The position numbers and the translations under genes are program-made. A stretch of DNA of 64,000 bases from Gammaproteobacteria bacterium (GTDB lineage Bacteria; Pseudomonadota; Gammaproteobacteria; HK1), in NCBI GenBank assembly GCA_009937425.1, contig JAACFO010000003.1, positions 17,391 through 81,390 on the forward strand. The letters are read 5' to 3'. This document shows positions 1 through 7,998 of the stretch, in pieces (positions within the stretch are counted from its first letter, which is position 1; each line of letters begins with the position of its first letter). Below the pieces are notes generated by a model. The model made no database searches. It saw only the letters and a list, made by a program, of their open reading frames with translations, and was not told where the DNA came from.

Positions 1-43
1 AAATTGTGAAGGTAGTGATGAGCAAGCCGCGAGAGTCAAGAAT

Positions 44-259
44 ATGTCCAAGCTAATTGATTCACCGTTTGAAGTCTGCGCGGTATGTGACGAGTACGTA
101 TTTCTCGATCAGACTCAGCGTCAATGCGCGCGCGAGCACCATTGCGAAAACGTCAAATGTCCGTTGGCGCGATTTTTCGTAGGCAGAGAGGTACGGAATT
201 CAGGCGCTGACGATGCTGAAAGTGTTCCTGCCGAGACAGAGTTGGTGGAGGAATACTGA
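44..259 (+). CDS. Small Cys/His-rich protein of unknown function
   Basis: A 71-residue protein I do not recognise. Residues 12-40 carry a CxxC pair, then a further Cys, two adjacent His and two more Cys, which would suit a small metal (zinc or iron) site or disulphides. The last 20 residues are acidic. There is no signal peptide or membrane segment. It lies just ahead of the FNR-type box and the diheme cytochrome gene, so a link to anaerobic respiration is possible but only inferred from position. Codon use looks like that of the neighbours. The start is the only ATG in the frame with a purine-rich stretch (GAGAGTCAAG) before it. Confidence 0.5.
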   Translation: MSKLIDSPFEVCAVCDEYVFLDQTQRQCAREHHCENVKCPLARFFVGREVRNSGADDAESVPAETELVEEY

Positions 260-329
260 CGGGTGAGTAAAGTTACATCCCGCCAGCTGCCAGACCGCAC
301 CCCATAGCCCCCACGATGGCAAATCGGGT

Positions 330-343
330 TTGACATGGATCAA
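330..343. promoter_or_regulatory. FNR/DNR-type box upstream of the diheme cytochrome gene
   Basis: TTGACatggATCAA matches the FNR/DNR/NNR consensus TTGAT-N4-ATCAA at nine of ten positions. Its centre lies about 80 bp before the cytochrome ATG at 416. A GATACA-like -10 near 364 would place the site close to -41.5, the usual position for class II activation. Control by an oxygen- or NO-sensing Crp/Fnr regulator is inferred. Confidence 0.6.
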
Positions 344-415
344 TCCGGTGACCGGAGAGCCGTGATACAACAACACCGAACTGGGACGCTCACAGCAGCA
401 TCGGGAGTGCAAACC

Positions 416-1147
416 ATGAAGAAAATGCAGGCAGCAACATTGCTCGGCGCCGGAATTATCTTTGCCATCGGCGTACTCGCCTGGCCCGGTGCGAGCCTGG
501 CCAAGGAGGTCGAATCGTCCATGGCGCGTGGCGGTCTTCTCTATGACAAGTGGTACAAGGAAATTGGCGAGAAGGCTCCCGGCACGAAGCATCCGCTGTA
601 TCCGGCCGAGGGAAAGTACGCCAAGAAGGCCGGCGACACCTGGCGCTGCAAGGAGTGCCACGGCTGGGACTACAAGGGCAAAGACGGCGCCTATGCCAAA
701 GGCAAGCACTACACGGGCATCATGGGCATCCATGGCATGGCCGGCGGCGATCCGGGGAAAGTTGTCGCACTGCTCAAAGACGACAAGCACGGCTACGGTG
801 ACAAGCTGTCGGACACGGATCTGCAGGATCTCGGCAACTTCGTGACCAAGGGCCAGGTCGATGCGGACAAATACATCGATAGCGCCACCAAAATGCCCAA
901 AAGCGGCGACAAGGCCAAAGGTGCGGCCGTTTTCAATACCATGTGCGCGAAGTGCCACGGCATGGATGGCACCGAGCCCGACGACATGAAGAAGTCGCTC
1001 GGCAAGCAGATGGGTAATCCCTGGGAAGTGATGCACAAGATAATGAATGGTCAACCCGACGAGGAGATGCCGGCGCTGCGTGCGCTGGATCGCGGGGTGG
1101 TCATGGACGTCATGTCGCATATCACCACGTTGCCGAAGAAGCCCTAG
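416..1147 (+). CDS. Periplasmic diheme cytochrome c
   Basis: A 243-residue exported electron carrier. Residues 1-29 form a signal peptide (Lys-rich start, hydrophobic core, Ala-Ser-Leu-Ala before the likely cut). Two c-type heme motifs are seen: CKECH at residues 78-82 and CAKCH at 177-181, each followed by a Gly-rich turn typical of class I domains; later Met residues could be the second axial ligands. The frame is open back to 335, but the ATG at 416 has a GGAG upstream and begins the signal peptide. A strong terminator follows. Next to tetraheme NapC/NirT and NirS, it probably passes electrons within the nitrite-reduction chain; the exact partner is inferred. Confidence 0.85.
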   Translation: MKKMQAATLLGAGIIFAIGVLAWPGASLAKEVESSMARGGLLYDKWYKEIGEKAPGTKHPLYPAEGKYAKKAGDTWRCKECHGWDYKGKDGAYAKGKHYTGIMGIHGMAGGDPGKVVALLKDDKHGYGDKLSDTDLQDLGNFVTKGQVDADKYIDSATKMPKSGDKAKGAAVFNTMCAKCHGMDGTEPDDMKKSLGKQMGNPWEVMHKIMNGQPDEEMPALRALDRGVVMDVMSHITTLPKKP

Positions 1148-1162
1148 TCGAAACCCACTCAC

Positions 1163-1195
1163 GACGCCCTGCCGCAGGATCGGCAGGGCGTCTTT
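1163..1195 (+). terminator. Rho-independent terminator after the diheme cytochrome gene
   Basis: A perfect 12-bp stem (GACGCCCTGCCG at 1163-1174 with its complement at 1181-1192) and a 6-nt loop, followed by CTTTG. It lies 16 bp past the stop codon. The tail has few T residues, so release may be incomplete. Confidence 0.75.
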
Positions 1196-1259
1196 GGGTC
1201 GGTCACTTTCTACCAGCCAGCCGCAAAAAATGGGCTCACTCTGAAATACGGGGACCGAC

Positions 1260-1844
1260 GTGATCAGTCTAGTGCAGCGCTCTTGGCAATGGTTCTGGCG
1301 ACCCAGCAGCAAGTACACATGGGGTGGCATCTTCCTCATCGGCGGAGTTGCCGGCATCATTTTCTGGGGCGGCTTCAATACCTTCATGGAGTACACCAAC
1401 ACGATGCAGTTCTGCATCTCCTGCCATGAGATGGAAGAGAACGTCTACCTGGAATACAAGGAGACCATTCACTTTAAGAACCGTACCGGCGTGCGGACCA
1501 TCTGCGCCGACTGCCACGTCCCCAAGGAGTGGGTCCCGAAGCTCATCCGCAAAATCAAGGCCTCCAATGAGCTGCTCCACAAGGTCATGGGTTCGATCAA
1601 CACGAAGGAGAAGTTCGAGGCCAAACGGCTCGAACTGGCAGAGAACGTATGGGCGGCGATGGAGGCGAACGACTCGCACGAGTGCCGCAACTGTCACTCC
1701 TTCGAAGCCATGGACTTCAAGAAACAGCAGAGTCGCCCGCGCAAGAAGCATCCCAAGGCGAAGAAGCAAGGTAAGACGTGCATCGATTGCCACAAGGGCA
1801 TCGCACACAAGCTGCCGGAAGGCTATGAGGAAGAAGACTCATAG
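1260..1844 (+). CDS. NapC/NirT-family tetraheme cytochrome c, quinol dehydrogenase
   Basis: A 194-residue membrane-anchored tetraheme cytochrome. One N-terminal transmembrane anchor (about residues 22-43) is followed by four CxxCH motifs: CISCH, CADCH, CRNCH and CIDCH. Members of this family oxidise membrane quinol and pass electrons to periplasmic reductases. The length matches the usual ~190-200 residues. The start is GTG at 1260 with GGGGAC upstream. Placed directly before nirS, it fits the NirT role of feeding the cd1 nitrite reductase, perhaps through the diheme cytochrome or the cupredoxin; that route is inferred. The highly charged Lys/Arg stretch before the last heme is typical of the family. 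Confidence 0.9.
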   Translation: MISLVQRSWQWFWRPSSKYTWGGIFLIGGVAGIIFWGGFNTFMEYTNTMQFCISCHEMEENVYLEYKETIHFKNRTGVRTICADCHVPKEWVPKLIRKIKASNELLHKVMGSINTKEKFEAKRLELAENVWAAMEANDSHECRNCHSFEAMDFKKQQSRPRKKHPKAKKQGKTCIDCHKGIAHKLPEGYEEEDS

Positions 1845-1860
1845 GCCGACCGGCCGCTAT

Positions 1861-1874
1861 TTGACCTATGTCAA
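1861..1874. promoter_or_regulatory. FNR/DNR-type box upstream of nirS
   Basis: TTGACctatGTCAA is a perfect dyad with an N4 spacer, 116 bp before the nirS ATG. A TATGTG at 1901-1906 could serve as the -10, which gives a class II arrangement. Anaerobic or NO-dependent activation by a Crp/Fnr-family regulator is inferred, as known for nirS in other denitrifiers. Confidence 0.65.
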
Positions 1875-1989
1875 AGACCGCTCAGGTGAGGTTTCGGCAC
1901 TATGTGCCGTGGATCGGTCCCCGCCGATGGTCCGACGCTAAGAGACTATCGGTCGTGGCCAAACTGAGTAAACAAAAGGAAAGATAGCC

Positions 1990-3600
1990 ATGAAACGAGC
2001 AGCAATTGCCCTCTCTGCCGCCAGCCTGGTGCTTGGACTCGGCCTGAGCGGAATGGCAACGCCAACGGCCGCGGCCGAACCGACCCTGACAGAAGACCAG
2101 TTCGAGCACGCAAAGAATTTGTACTTCCAGCGCTGCGCGGGCTGCCATGGCGTACTTCGCAAAGGCGCCACCGGCAAGAATCTCGAGCCGAAGAACACCC
2201 GCAAGAAAGGCCAGAAGAAGCTCGAGCGGATTCTCACCTTCGGCACCGAAGGCGGCATGAACAACTTCGACGACATCTTCACCAAGGACGAGATCGCGAT
2301 GCTCGCCACCTACATCCAGATGCCGCCGCCGATACCACCCGAGCTCAGCCTCGCCGAAATGAAGAAGCGCTGGAAGGTCTTCGTGCCACCCAGCGAGTAT
2401 CCAAAAAAGCCAATGCACAGCCGCAATTGGCAGAACTTCTTCCTGGTGATCCTGCGTGACGCGGGCAAACTCGGCGTGATTGACGGCGACACCAAGGAAG
2501 TCGTAGCGAAGGTGGACACGGGCTACGCCGTGCACGTACTGAAGGAGTCCTCGGACGGCAGGTTCTGGTTCACCATGGGCCGGGATGGCAGAATGACCAA
2601 GATCGACTTGTGGATGGATCCGCCAAAGGTGGTGGCCGAGACCCAGATCGCCTTCGACGCACGCGACGTCGCGGTGTCGCAGTACGGCGAGTGGAAGGAC
2701 AAGTACGTCATCGGCGGGAGTTACTGGCCGCCGCACTTCGTCATTCTGGACGCTGAGACCATGGAGCCATTGAAAGTCGTATCCACCCGCGGTGTAAATG
2801 TCGACGGCGAGTATGTGAACGAGTCGCGGGTCGCGGCAGTCTACAACACCCCGAATGCGCCCACCTGGATCGTGGCTGCAAAGGAGCTCGGTCAGCTCTG
2901 GCAGGTAGACTACAGCGACCTGGATAACCTGCGCATCGATGTGATCAACAGCCACAAGTTCCTGCATGACGGCTTTTTCGATCCCACCCAGCGCTACTTC
3001 CAGATCGCCGCCAACGCCTCTGACCGCATAGAGATAATGGATTCGGTCGAGCGTAAGTTTGTCGCCTCCATCGTGACCGGCAAGAAGCCGCACCCGGGGC
3101 CCGGCGCCAACTGGATCGATCCGAAGTGTGGGCCGGTCGCCGGCACTACGCACCTGGGCGAAGGCATGATCACGGTGTGGGGCAACGATCCGAAAACCCG
3201 CCCGGATGAGGCGTGGAAGATCTGCTACAAGGTAGAGACGGATGGGCCGGGATTGTTCATACGGACTCACCCGAATTCCAAGTACGTCTGGGCCGATCAG
3301 ACCAAGCACCCCGAGCCCTCTGTACAGCAGTCGGTGGTCGTGCTGGACAAGGAGACCGGCAAGATCGTGAAAACAATACGCGTAACCGAGTTTCCCAAGG
3401 CCGTCGCGGTGCACCAGGAGTTCAACAAGGACGGCACCGAGGTCTGGGTGTCCGTGTGGGCCCGCGGCCCGGGCGACCGTGCGAAGGGGGAGATCGTGAT
3501 TTACGATGCCAACACCCTCGAGGAGAAAGCGCGTATCAAGGGATTGGAAACCCCCACCGGCAAGTTCAACGTCTACAATCGGATGCACCACGTTACCTGA
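1990..3600 (+). CDS. nirS: Cytochrome cd1 nitrite reductase (NO-forming)
   Basis: A 536-residue periplasmic enzyme that reduces nitrite to nitric oxide, the defining step of denitrification. Residues 1-29 are a signal peptide. The cytochrome c domain has CAGCH at 49-53 and a Met ligand in GGM at 90. The rest is the eight-bladed d1-heme propeller, with the d1 ligand His at 182 (GYAVHV). The two active-site His of the family are visible in SHKFLHDGF and GTTHLGEG. Length and order match known NirS throughout. Start: ATG with AAAGGAAAG upstream. An FNR-type box lies 116 bp upstream and a terminator follows, so it is probably a single-gene transcript. No d1-heme biosynthesis genes (nirF, nirD/L/G/H, nirJ, nirE) lie in this window. 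Confidence 0.97.
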   Translation: MKRAAIALSAASLVLGLGLSGMATPTAAAEPTLTEDQFEHAKNLYFQRCAGCHGVLRKGATGKNLEPKNTRKKGQKKLERILTFGTEGGMNNFDDIFTKDEIAMLATYIQMPPPIPPELSLAEMKKRWKVFVPPSEYPKKPMHSRNWQNFFLVILRDAGKLGVIDGDTKEVVAKVDTGYAVHVLKESSDGRFWFTMGRDGRMTKIDLWMDPPKVVAETQIAFDARDVAVSQYGEWKDKYVIGGSYWPPHFVILDAETMEPLKVVSTRGVNVDGEYVNESRVAAVYNTPNAPTWIVAAKELGQLWQVDYSDLDNLRIDVINSHKFLHDGFFDPTQRYFQIAANASDRIEIMDSVERKFVASIVTGKKPHPGPGANWIDPKCGPVAGTTHLGEGMITVWGNDPKTRPDEAWKICYKVETDGPGLFIRTHPNSKYVWADQTKHPEPSVQQSVVVLDKETGKIVKTIRVTEFPKAVAVHQEFNKDGTEVWVSVWARGPGDRAKGEIVIYDANTLEEKARIKGLETPTGKFNVYNRMHHVT

Positions 3601-3620
3601 TCGATTCCGGGTGAAACTTG

Positions 3621-3656
3621 AAACGGGCATGGGTTTCTCATGCCCGTTTTCTTTTT
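3621..3656 (+). terminator. Rho-independent terminator after nirS
   Basis: An 11-bp perfect stem (AAACGGGCATG at 3621-3631 and CATGCCCGTTT at 3639-3649), a 7-nt loop, then TTTTCTTTTT. It lies 20 bp past the nirS stop. Confidence 0.85.
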
Positions 3657-3708
3657 GGGGACTTTAGCGTCATCATGGCCGCTGTGAATCTAAGCGGAGG
3701 CTAATGCC

Positions 3709-4053
3709 ATGAGGACGGCTGCATTCGTTATCGCTGCATTGCTGGCATGCGGTTTTCTCGCGAGCGGGAACCCCCTGCTCGCCGCGGAGACCGTGACCGT
3801 TGACGTGCAGAAGTACAAGTTCGTCCCGCCGGAGATCACCGTCAAGGCCGGCACCACGGTGCGCTGGGTGAACAAGGAGAAACGCCAGTACCACAGCGTC
3901 TGGTTCAAGGAGTCGGGCGAGCCGGAGTCCGAGTACTTCTTCCCCGATGAGACCTTTGAACGCACCTTCGACACGCCGGGCGTCTACCCGTACGTCTGCG
4001 AACCCCACGAGACAGACTACGACATGAAAGGTGTTGTTCGCGTCGTTCCGTAG
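3709..4053 (+). CDS. Exported cupredoxin (plastocyanin/azurin-like blue copper protein)
   Basis: A 114-residue protein with a signal peptide (residues 1-26, cut after LLAA) and a single small cupredoxin domain. The type 1 copper ligands are visible: His62 (YHSV), then Cys97, His100 and Met106 in the short C-x2-H-x5-M loop. The short ligand loop suggests a plastocyanin or pseudoazurin-like fold rather than an enzyme. Lying directly downstream of nirS, it is a likely soluble electron donor to the cd1 reductase, as azurin and pseudoazurin are elsewhere; this is inferred from position. Start: ATG with GCGGAGG upstream. It has its own leader after the nirS terminator. Confidence 0.85.
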   Translation: MRTAAFVIAALLACGFLASGNPLLAAETVTVDVQKYKFVPPEITVKAGTTVRWVNKEKRQYHSVWFKESGEPESEYFFPDETFERTFDTPGVYPYVCEPHETDYDMKGVVRVVP

Positions 4054-4166
4054 GTGACCGGTCTCTGAAGTAATTCGAGACACAACCTGCAGCGGCACAT
4101 GCCGGCACTAGTTCGGCTACCCGCCTCGGAGAATCAGCGCGCAGCGATTGCTCGATGATGATCGCG

Positions 4167-4979
4167 TTAAGTGATGCGTGAGCGCACCGATGCCGAGATA
4201 AACTCACTCACCAGGACGACTCCGAAGATGGCCACCAGTATCACCGCCACCTCGTCCCAGGCGAACAGATTGATGGAGGAGTAGAGTACGATGCCGATGC
4301 CACCCGCACCGACGAATCCGAGCACGGTGGATTCACGAATGTTGATGTCCCAGCGGTAGATAATCGTTCCAAACACGACGGGTAGCACTTGGGGCAGCAC
4401 GGCGACCAGCAGCACTTGCAGCCGGGAGGCACCGGTGGCTTCAATGGCCTCCACGGTACCCTCGTCGATCTCCTCGATGGCCTCGGCGACGAGTTTACCG
4501 ACGAAGCCGATGGAGCGCGCCGTGACGGACCAGACCCCTGCCATGGGACCGGGACCGAATATGGCCACGAAGAATAACCCCCACACCACCGTATTCACCG
4601 ACCGCGACGCCACCAGTATGAAACGACCGATGAACCAGGTAACGGCGTTGGGCGTGGTGTTCCTGGCCGCCAGAAACGCGATGGGCAACGCGATGAAAAA
4701 CGTGGCGGCGGTGCCGAGAGTGGCAATGTGAACCGTTTCCACCAGCGGATCGATGATCTCGGCAAAGAATTCCCAATACGGCGGCACCATACGGACAAGG
4801 AGATCTGCTGCCTGCTCGTGAGCGTCGAGGAAATAAACCCAGGTAATGTCGAGATTGCTGAGCGACCATACGGCGATGAACACGATCCCTAAGTACCAGC
4901 TGTAGCGGATCAGTGTTTCCCGCGGTGTGAATCGCTTCCACACTTCGGGGTATTTTCGTGCGTGTTCCTCTGGAGTCAT
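4167..4979 (-). CDS. phnE: Phosphonate/phosphite-type ABC transporter permease (second PhnE)
   Basis: A 270-residue inner-membrane permease with about six hydrophobic helices and the binding-protein-dependent transport signature near residues 180-210, where the EAIEATGAS segment contacts the ATPase. It closely resembles the PhnE permease at 4992-5792 in arrangement and is the last gene of the phnD-phnC-phnE-phnE set, 12 bp behind the first permease. The two presumably pair as a heterodimer. The substrate (phosphonate, phosphite or another anion) cannot be told from the permease. No C-P lyase or phosphite dehydrogenase gene is nearby. Confidence 0.9.
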   Translation of the reverse strand: MTPEEHARKYPEVWKRFTPRETLIRYSWYLGIVFIAVWSLSNLDITWVYFLDAHEQAADLLVRMVPPYWEFFAEIIDPLVETVHIATLGTAATFFIALPIAFLAARNTTPNAVTWFIGRFILVASRSVNTVVWGLFFVAIFGPGPMAGVWSVTARSIGFVGKLVAEAIEEIDEGTVEAIEATGASRLQVLLVAVLPQVLPVVFGTIIYRWDINIRESTVLGFVGAGGIGIVLYSSINLFAWDEVAVILVAIFGVVLVSEFISASVRSRIT

Positions 4980-4991
4980 TGTCGAATCGGC

Positions 4992-5792
4992 TCAGCGCAG
5001 GCGCGCGCGTACCCAGTTGCTGAAGAATTCACCGGCGAAAACCAGCGAGATGATGCTGAGCAGAATCGCCAGACTGAAGTCGTAGTCGTAGCGCGAGAAC
5101 GTAGCCGCCAGGGTTTGGCCGATACCGCCGGCGCCCACGATACCGACTACGGTGGAATGGCGGATGTTGGCGTCCAGACGGTAGATAGATACACCCACAT
5201 AACGCGGCAACATCTGAGGCTGGACCGCGTAGAGGAGCATCTTGCCGAAGCTGGCTCCGGTGGCGCGAACCGCCTCCAGCTGTCCCGCACGCATGTTCTC
5301 GATATCTTCGGCCAGCATCTTACCGATGAAACTCATGCTCGCCACCGTCAACGTCATCACACCCGCCAGAGGCCCAAAACCGAATATCTTCACGAAGAAG
5401 ATGGCGATGATGACCTCGTGGAACGTCCGCGAGACGACCAGCACGCCACGCGCCGCGAGATAGACGGGCTTCGGCACCAGATTGGCGGCAGCGCAAACCC
5501 CCAACGGAATAGCCAGCACCATGCCCATGAAGCTCGCTGCGAGCGCCATCTGCACGCTTTCCAGCAAGCCACGCGCGAGCAGCTGCCAGCGACTGAAATC
5601 CGGTGGCACCATGCGTGCGAACATATTGCCGGCTCGAGCCATTCCCTGGTCCACACGATGCCAATCGATGTCGAGCGCACCCACCGACCAGGTGAAGTAG
5701 ACCACTGCTGCCAGCAGTAGCCCGTAGCGGGTATAGGGATTGGGGATGAACTTCGGCGGGCGCCAGCTCGTAGGATACGCGTGCGAGGTCAT
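4992..5792 (-). CDS. phnE: Phosphonate/phosphite-type ABC transporter permease (first PhnE)
   Basis: A 266-residue inner-membrane permease of the PhnE family. It has a hydrophobic helix near residues 23-42, further helices from residue 80 onwards, and the ATPase-contact motif EAVRATGAS followed by the [10 protein letters not shown] segment characteristic of the PhnE/MetI-like fold. Its start overlaps the end of phnC by 4 bp, which indicates translational coupling. It pairs with the second permease downstream on the same strand. Confidence 0.92.
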   Translation of the reverse strand: MTSHAYPTSWRPPKFIPNPYTRYGLLLAAVVYFTWSVGALDIDWHRVDQGMARAGNMFARMVPPDFSRWQLLARGLLESVQMALAASFMGMVLAIPLGVCAAANLVPKPVYLAARGVLVVSRTFHEVIIAIFFVKIFGFGPLAGVMTLTVASMSFIGKMLAEDIENMRAGQLEAVRATGASFGKMLLYAVQPQMLPRYVGVSIYRLDANIRHSTVVGIVGAGGIGQTLAATFSRYDYDFSLAILLSIISLVFAGEFFSNWVRARLR

Positions 5793-6610
5793 CCAGCCGC
5801 CGATTCGCCTTCCAGACGGTGGGAGCTGCTCTGGTCCTCTTCCTCGTCGACCTTGCGTATGGTCGTGCTCCAGTCCTCCTCGCCGTAGATGTCGGTGAGC
5901 ACCTGGGGGGTCACGGCCTCGGGTGGACCATCGAAGACGACCACGCCGCCGCTCAAGCCAACGATGCGATCCGCATGAGCCTGAGCCAACCCCACGTCGT
6001 GGATGTTGACCAATGCCGGCGTGCCGCGCTCGTGGGCGAGTTCGACCAGCAAACGCATGATTTGTCGCGCCGTCTTGGGATCGAGGCTCGCCGTTGGCTC
6101 GTCCACGAGCAGCAGTTCGGGTCGCTGCATGAGGGCGCGGGCGATGCCGACGCGCTGGCGCTGACCACCGGAGAGCGCGTCGGCTCGGGTATCCTGGTAG
6201 CCCTTGAGCCCGACCCGCTCGAGCAACTCAAAAGCGGCCGAGATGTCCTCGGGAGGGTACTTCCGCCGGTAAGCCTGCCAGAAGCTCACGTAACCGAGAC
6301 GTCCCGATAACGCGTTCTCCATCACCGTGAGCCTCTCCACCAGATTGTACTCCTGGAAGATCATGCCCATGCGCCGCCGCGCCTTTCTCAATTCCCGCCG
6401 GCCGAGGGCCGTGACGTCGAGGTTGTTGAGAACGACCCGGCCCGAGGTGGGCTCCACCAGGCGATTCACGCACCGGATGAGGGTGCTCTTACCGGCTCCG
6501 GAAGAGCCGATGATGGCGACCACCTGGGGTTCGTGAATGGTGAAGGTGATGCTCTCGAGAGCGCGGGTGCCGGTCGCATATTCCTTGGCGAGTTCGGTGA
6601 TGGTCAGCAT
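5789..6610 (-). CDS. phnC: Phosphonate-type ABC transporter ATP-binding protein
   Basis: A 273-residue cytoplasmic ATPase. Walker A is GSSGAGKST (about residues 36-44), the signature is [15 protein letters not shown], Walker B is LLLVDEP followed by TASLD, and the switch His lies in NIHDVG. The layout and length match PhnC. It energises the two PhnE permeases, with which it overlaps, while PhnD upstream supplies the substrate. A hairpin in the 80-bp gap behind phnD probably lowers read-through into this gene. The last 25 residues (acidic, then [15 protein letters not shown]) extend past the usual fold. Confidence 0.93.
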   Translation of the reverse strand: MLTITELAKEYATGTRALESITFTIHEPQVVAIIGSSGAGKSTLIRCVNRLVEPTSGRVVLNNLDVTALGRRELRKARRRMGMIFQEYNLVERLTVMENALSGRLGYVSFWQAYRRKYPPEDISAAFELLERVGLKGYQDTRADALSGGQRQRVGIARALMQRPELLLVDEPTASLDPKTARQIMRLLVELAHERGTPALVNIHDVGLAQAHADRIVGLSGGVVVFDGPPEAVTPQVLTDIYGEEDWSTTIRKVDEEEDQSSSHRLEGESAAG

Positions 6611-6633
6611 ATCGGACGACGCACGTCAACAAA

Positions 6634-6662
6634 TAAGCCCCGCCCGTATGCACAGGCGGGGC
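6634..6662 (-). terminator. Hairpin between phnD and phnC (attenuating terminator)
   Basis: A perfect 8-bp GC stem (GCCCCGCC at 6637-6644 and its complement at 6655-6662) with a 10-nt loop. On the minus strand it is followed by TTATTTG. It sits between the binding-protein gene and the ATPase gene, where partial termination or mRNA stabilisation commonly makes more binding protein than membrane components. Confidence 0.6.
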
Positions 6663-6690
6663 CTTGGTGAGTTTTAGACTCCAGTGTGAC

Positions 6691-7719
6691 TCAGCTCTTC
6701 TTCTTCTTTTTCTTCTTCTTGAGCTTGAGTCCCTTGAGTGCCTCGTCACTGTAGACGACGCCGTTCTCTGTCTGGATCACCCGGATTGGCTTCCACTGCT
6801 CCTTGAACGTGATGGCGCAGAACTTGTCGGCCTGCTTGCCGAACTCCTTGGCGAGCGCGGTGCCCTTCCAGTCGAAGGTCAGGAATGCGTCGCTCACACT
6901 CTTTTGCAGATCGGGATGCAGATTGTGCGCGTAGCCGTAAGAGGTCGTCGGAAACGGCTGCGACTCCCAGATGACGCGCAAGTCGCCCTTGTTGACGATC
7001 CCTTTGCTCGCCATGCGATCGAGGACACTCGAGGCAATCGGCGCTGCATCGTAGTCTCGGTTGGCAACACCCATGATGGAGTTGTCGTGCTTGCCCGAGT
7101 AGATGACCTCGTAGTCCTGATCCGGTACCACGCCCATGTCCTTGAACAACGCACGCGGCGCCTGGTTGCCGGAATTGGAGGACGGCGTCACGTGGGCCAC
7201 CTTACGGCCCTTGAGATCGCTCACTTTCATGATGTCCGAATCCTGCTGGGTAATGAGCTGCAGCTTGTAACCGAAGCTACCGTCACCCTTGCACATGATG
7301 GACATGGGCACGTAGCCAGCCAGGTTCACGCCGAAGACCGTGGGTCCCGTGGAGATGCCGGCGACGTGCAGACGGCCAGAGCGCATGGCCTCCACCTGGG
7401 CGGCGTAAGATTCGGCGCCGTACCACTTGACCTTTTTGCCGGTCTTCTTTGACAGATAGTCCATGAACTCGGTGAATACGTTCTCGTAAACCGACGGGTC
7501 TTCCACCGGTGTGTACGAGAAGATCAGCGTATCGGGATTGAGCAGTTTGCCGGTGTCTGTGGGCGTGTCTGCCACCAGATCACCATTGTCATCACAATAG
7601 CGAGAATCGAGATCGCCGCGATTCTTGCATTCCGCCGCCGCAGCGCTGGTACCGATAAGACAGGTAGCAGCGAGAGCGAGGGCCATCAGGCGTATAAACG
7701 ATATGAGATTGTTCGGCAT
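6691..7719 (-). CDS. phnD: Phosphate/phosphite/phosphonate ABC transporter periplasmic binding protein
   Basis: A 342-residue PhnD-family binding protein. Residues 1-28 form a Sec signal peptide ending in AAAA. Conserved features include the FSYTPVEDPSVYE segment, YGAESYAAQVEAMRSGRLHVAGISTGP, and the TPSSNSG anion-binding loop. Cys pairs near the mature N terminus and in the body suggest disulphides. It leads a minus-strand operon with phnC and two phnE genes; AAAGGAGGAG precedes the ATG. Oddity: the protein ends in a run of nine Lys (plus flanking Lys) encoded by AAG/AAA repeats, which is not a family feature. The ligand could be phosphonate, phosphite or a related anion. Confidence 0.93.
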   Translation of the reverse strand: MPNNLISFIRLMALALAATCLIGTSAAAAECKNRGDLDSRYCDDNGDLVADTPTDTGKLLNPDTLIFSYTPVEDPSVYENVFTEFMDYLSKKTGKKVKWYGAESYAAQVEAMRSGRLHVAGISTGPTVFGVNLAGYVPMSIMCKGDGSFGYKLQLITQQDSDIMKVSDLKGRKVAHVTPSSNSGNQAPRALFKDMGVVPDQDYEVIYSGKHDNSIMGVANRDYDAAPIASSVLDRMASKGIVNKGDLRVIWESQPFPTTSYGYAHNLHPDLQKSVSDAFLTFDWKGTALAKEFGKQADKFCAITFKEQWKPIRVIQTENGVVYSDEALKGLKLKKKKKKKKS

Positions 7720-7998
7720 GGGACTCCTCCTTTATCTTTATTTTCTAGCGCCTACGGTAATCACCGCGTGGCACTGGCATACCAGGATCAACGGCCCGCA
7801 GGACCAGCTGAAAATGTCGCACCGCAAGGTACGAATATGACGGTATCTCCACAATGTATGCGAAATTGGTTGAAGGCCGCAACCGGACGAGCCCCGCCGA
7901 GTAATGTGGTTCCTTCGCGGGAGGGGCGTTCGCGTGGCCGAATGCGTGATCGGCGCATTTTCTATTAAGATGCGGGCAGACATCACGAGGATTACCCG

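Noticed and set aside
1900..3630. A 576-codon minus-strand frame over nirS
   Set aside because: It is the antisense shadow of a well-conserved gene; composition is Leu/Arg/His-rich and it matches no family.
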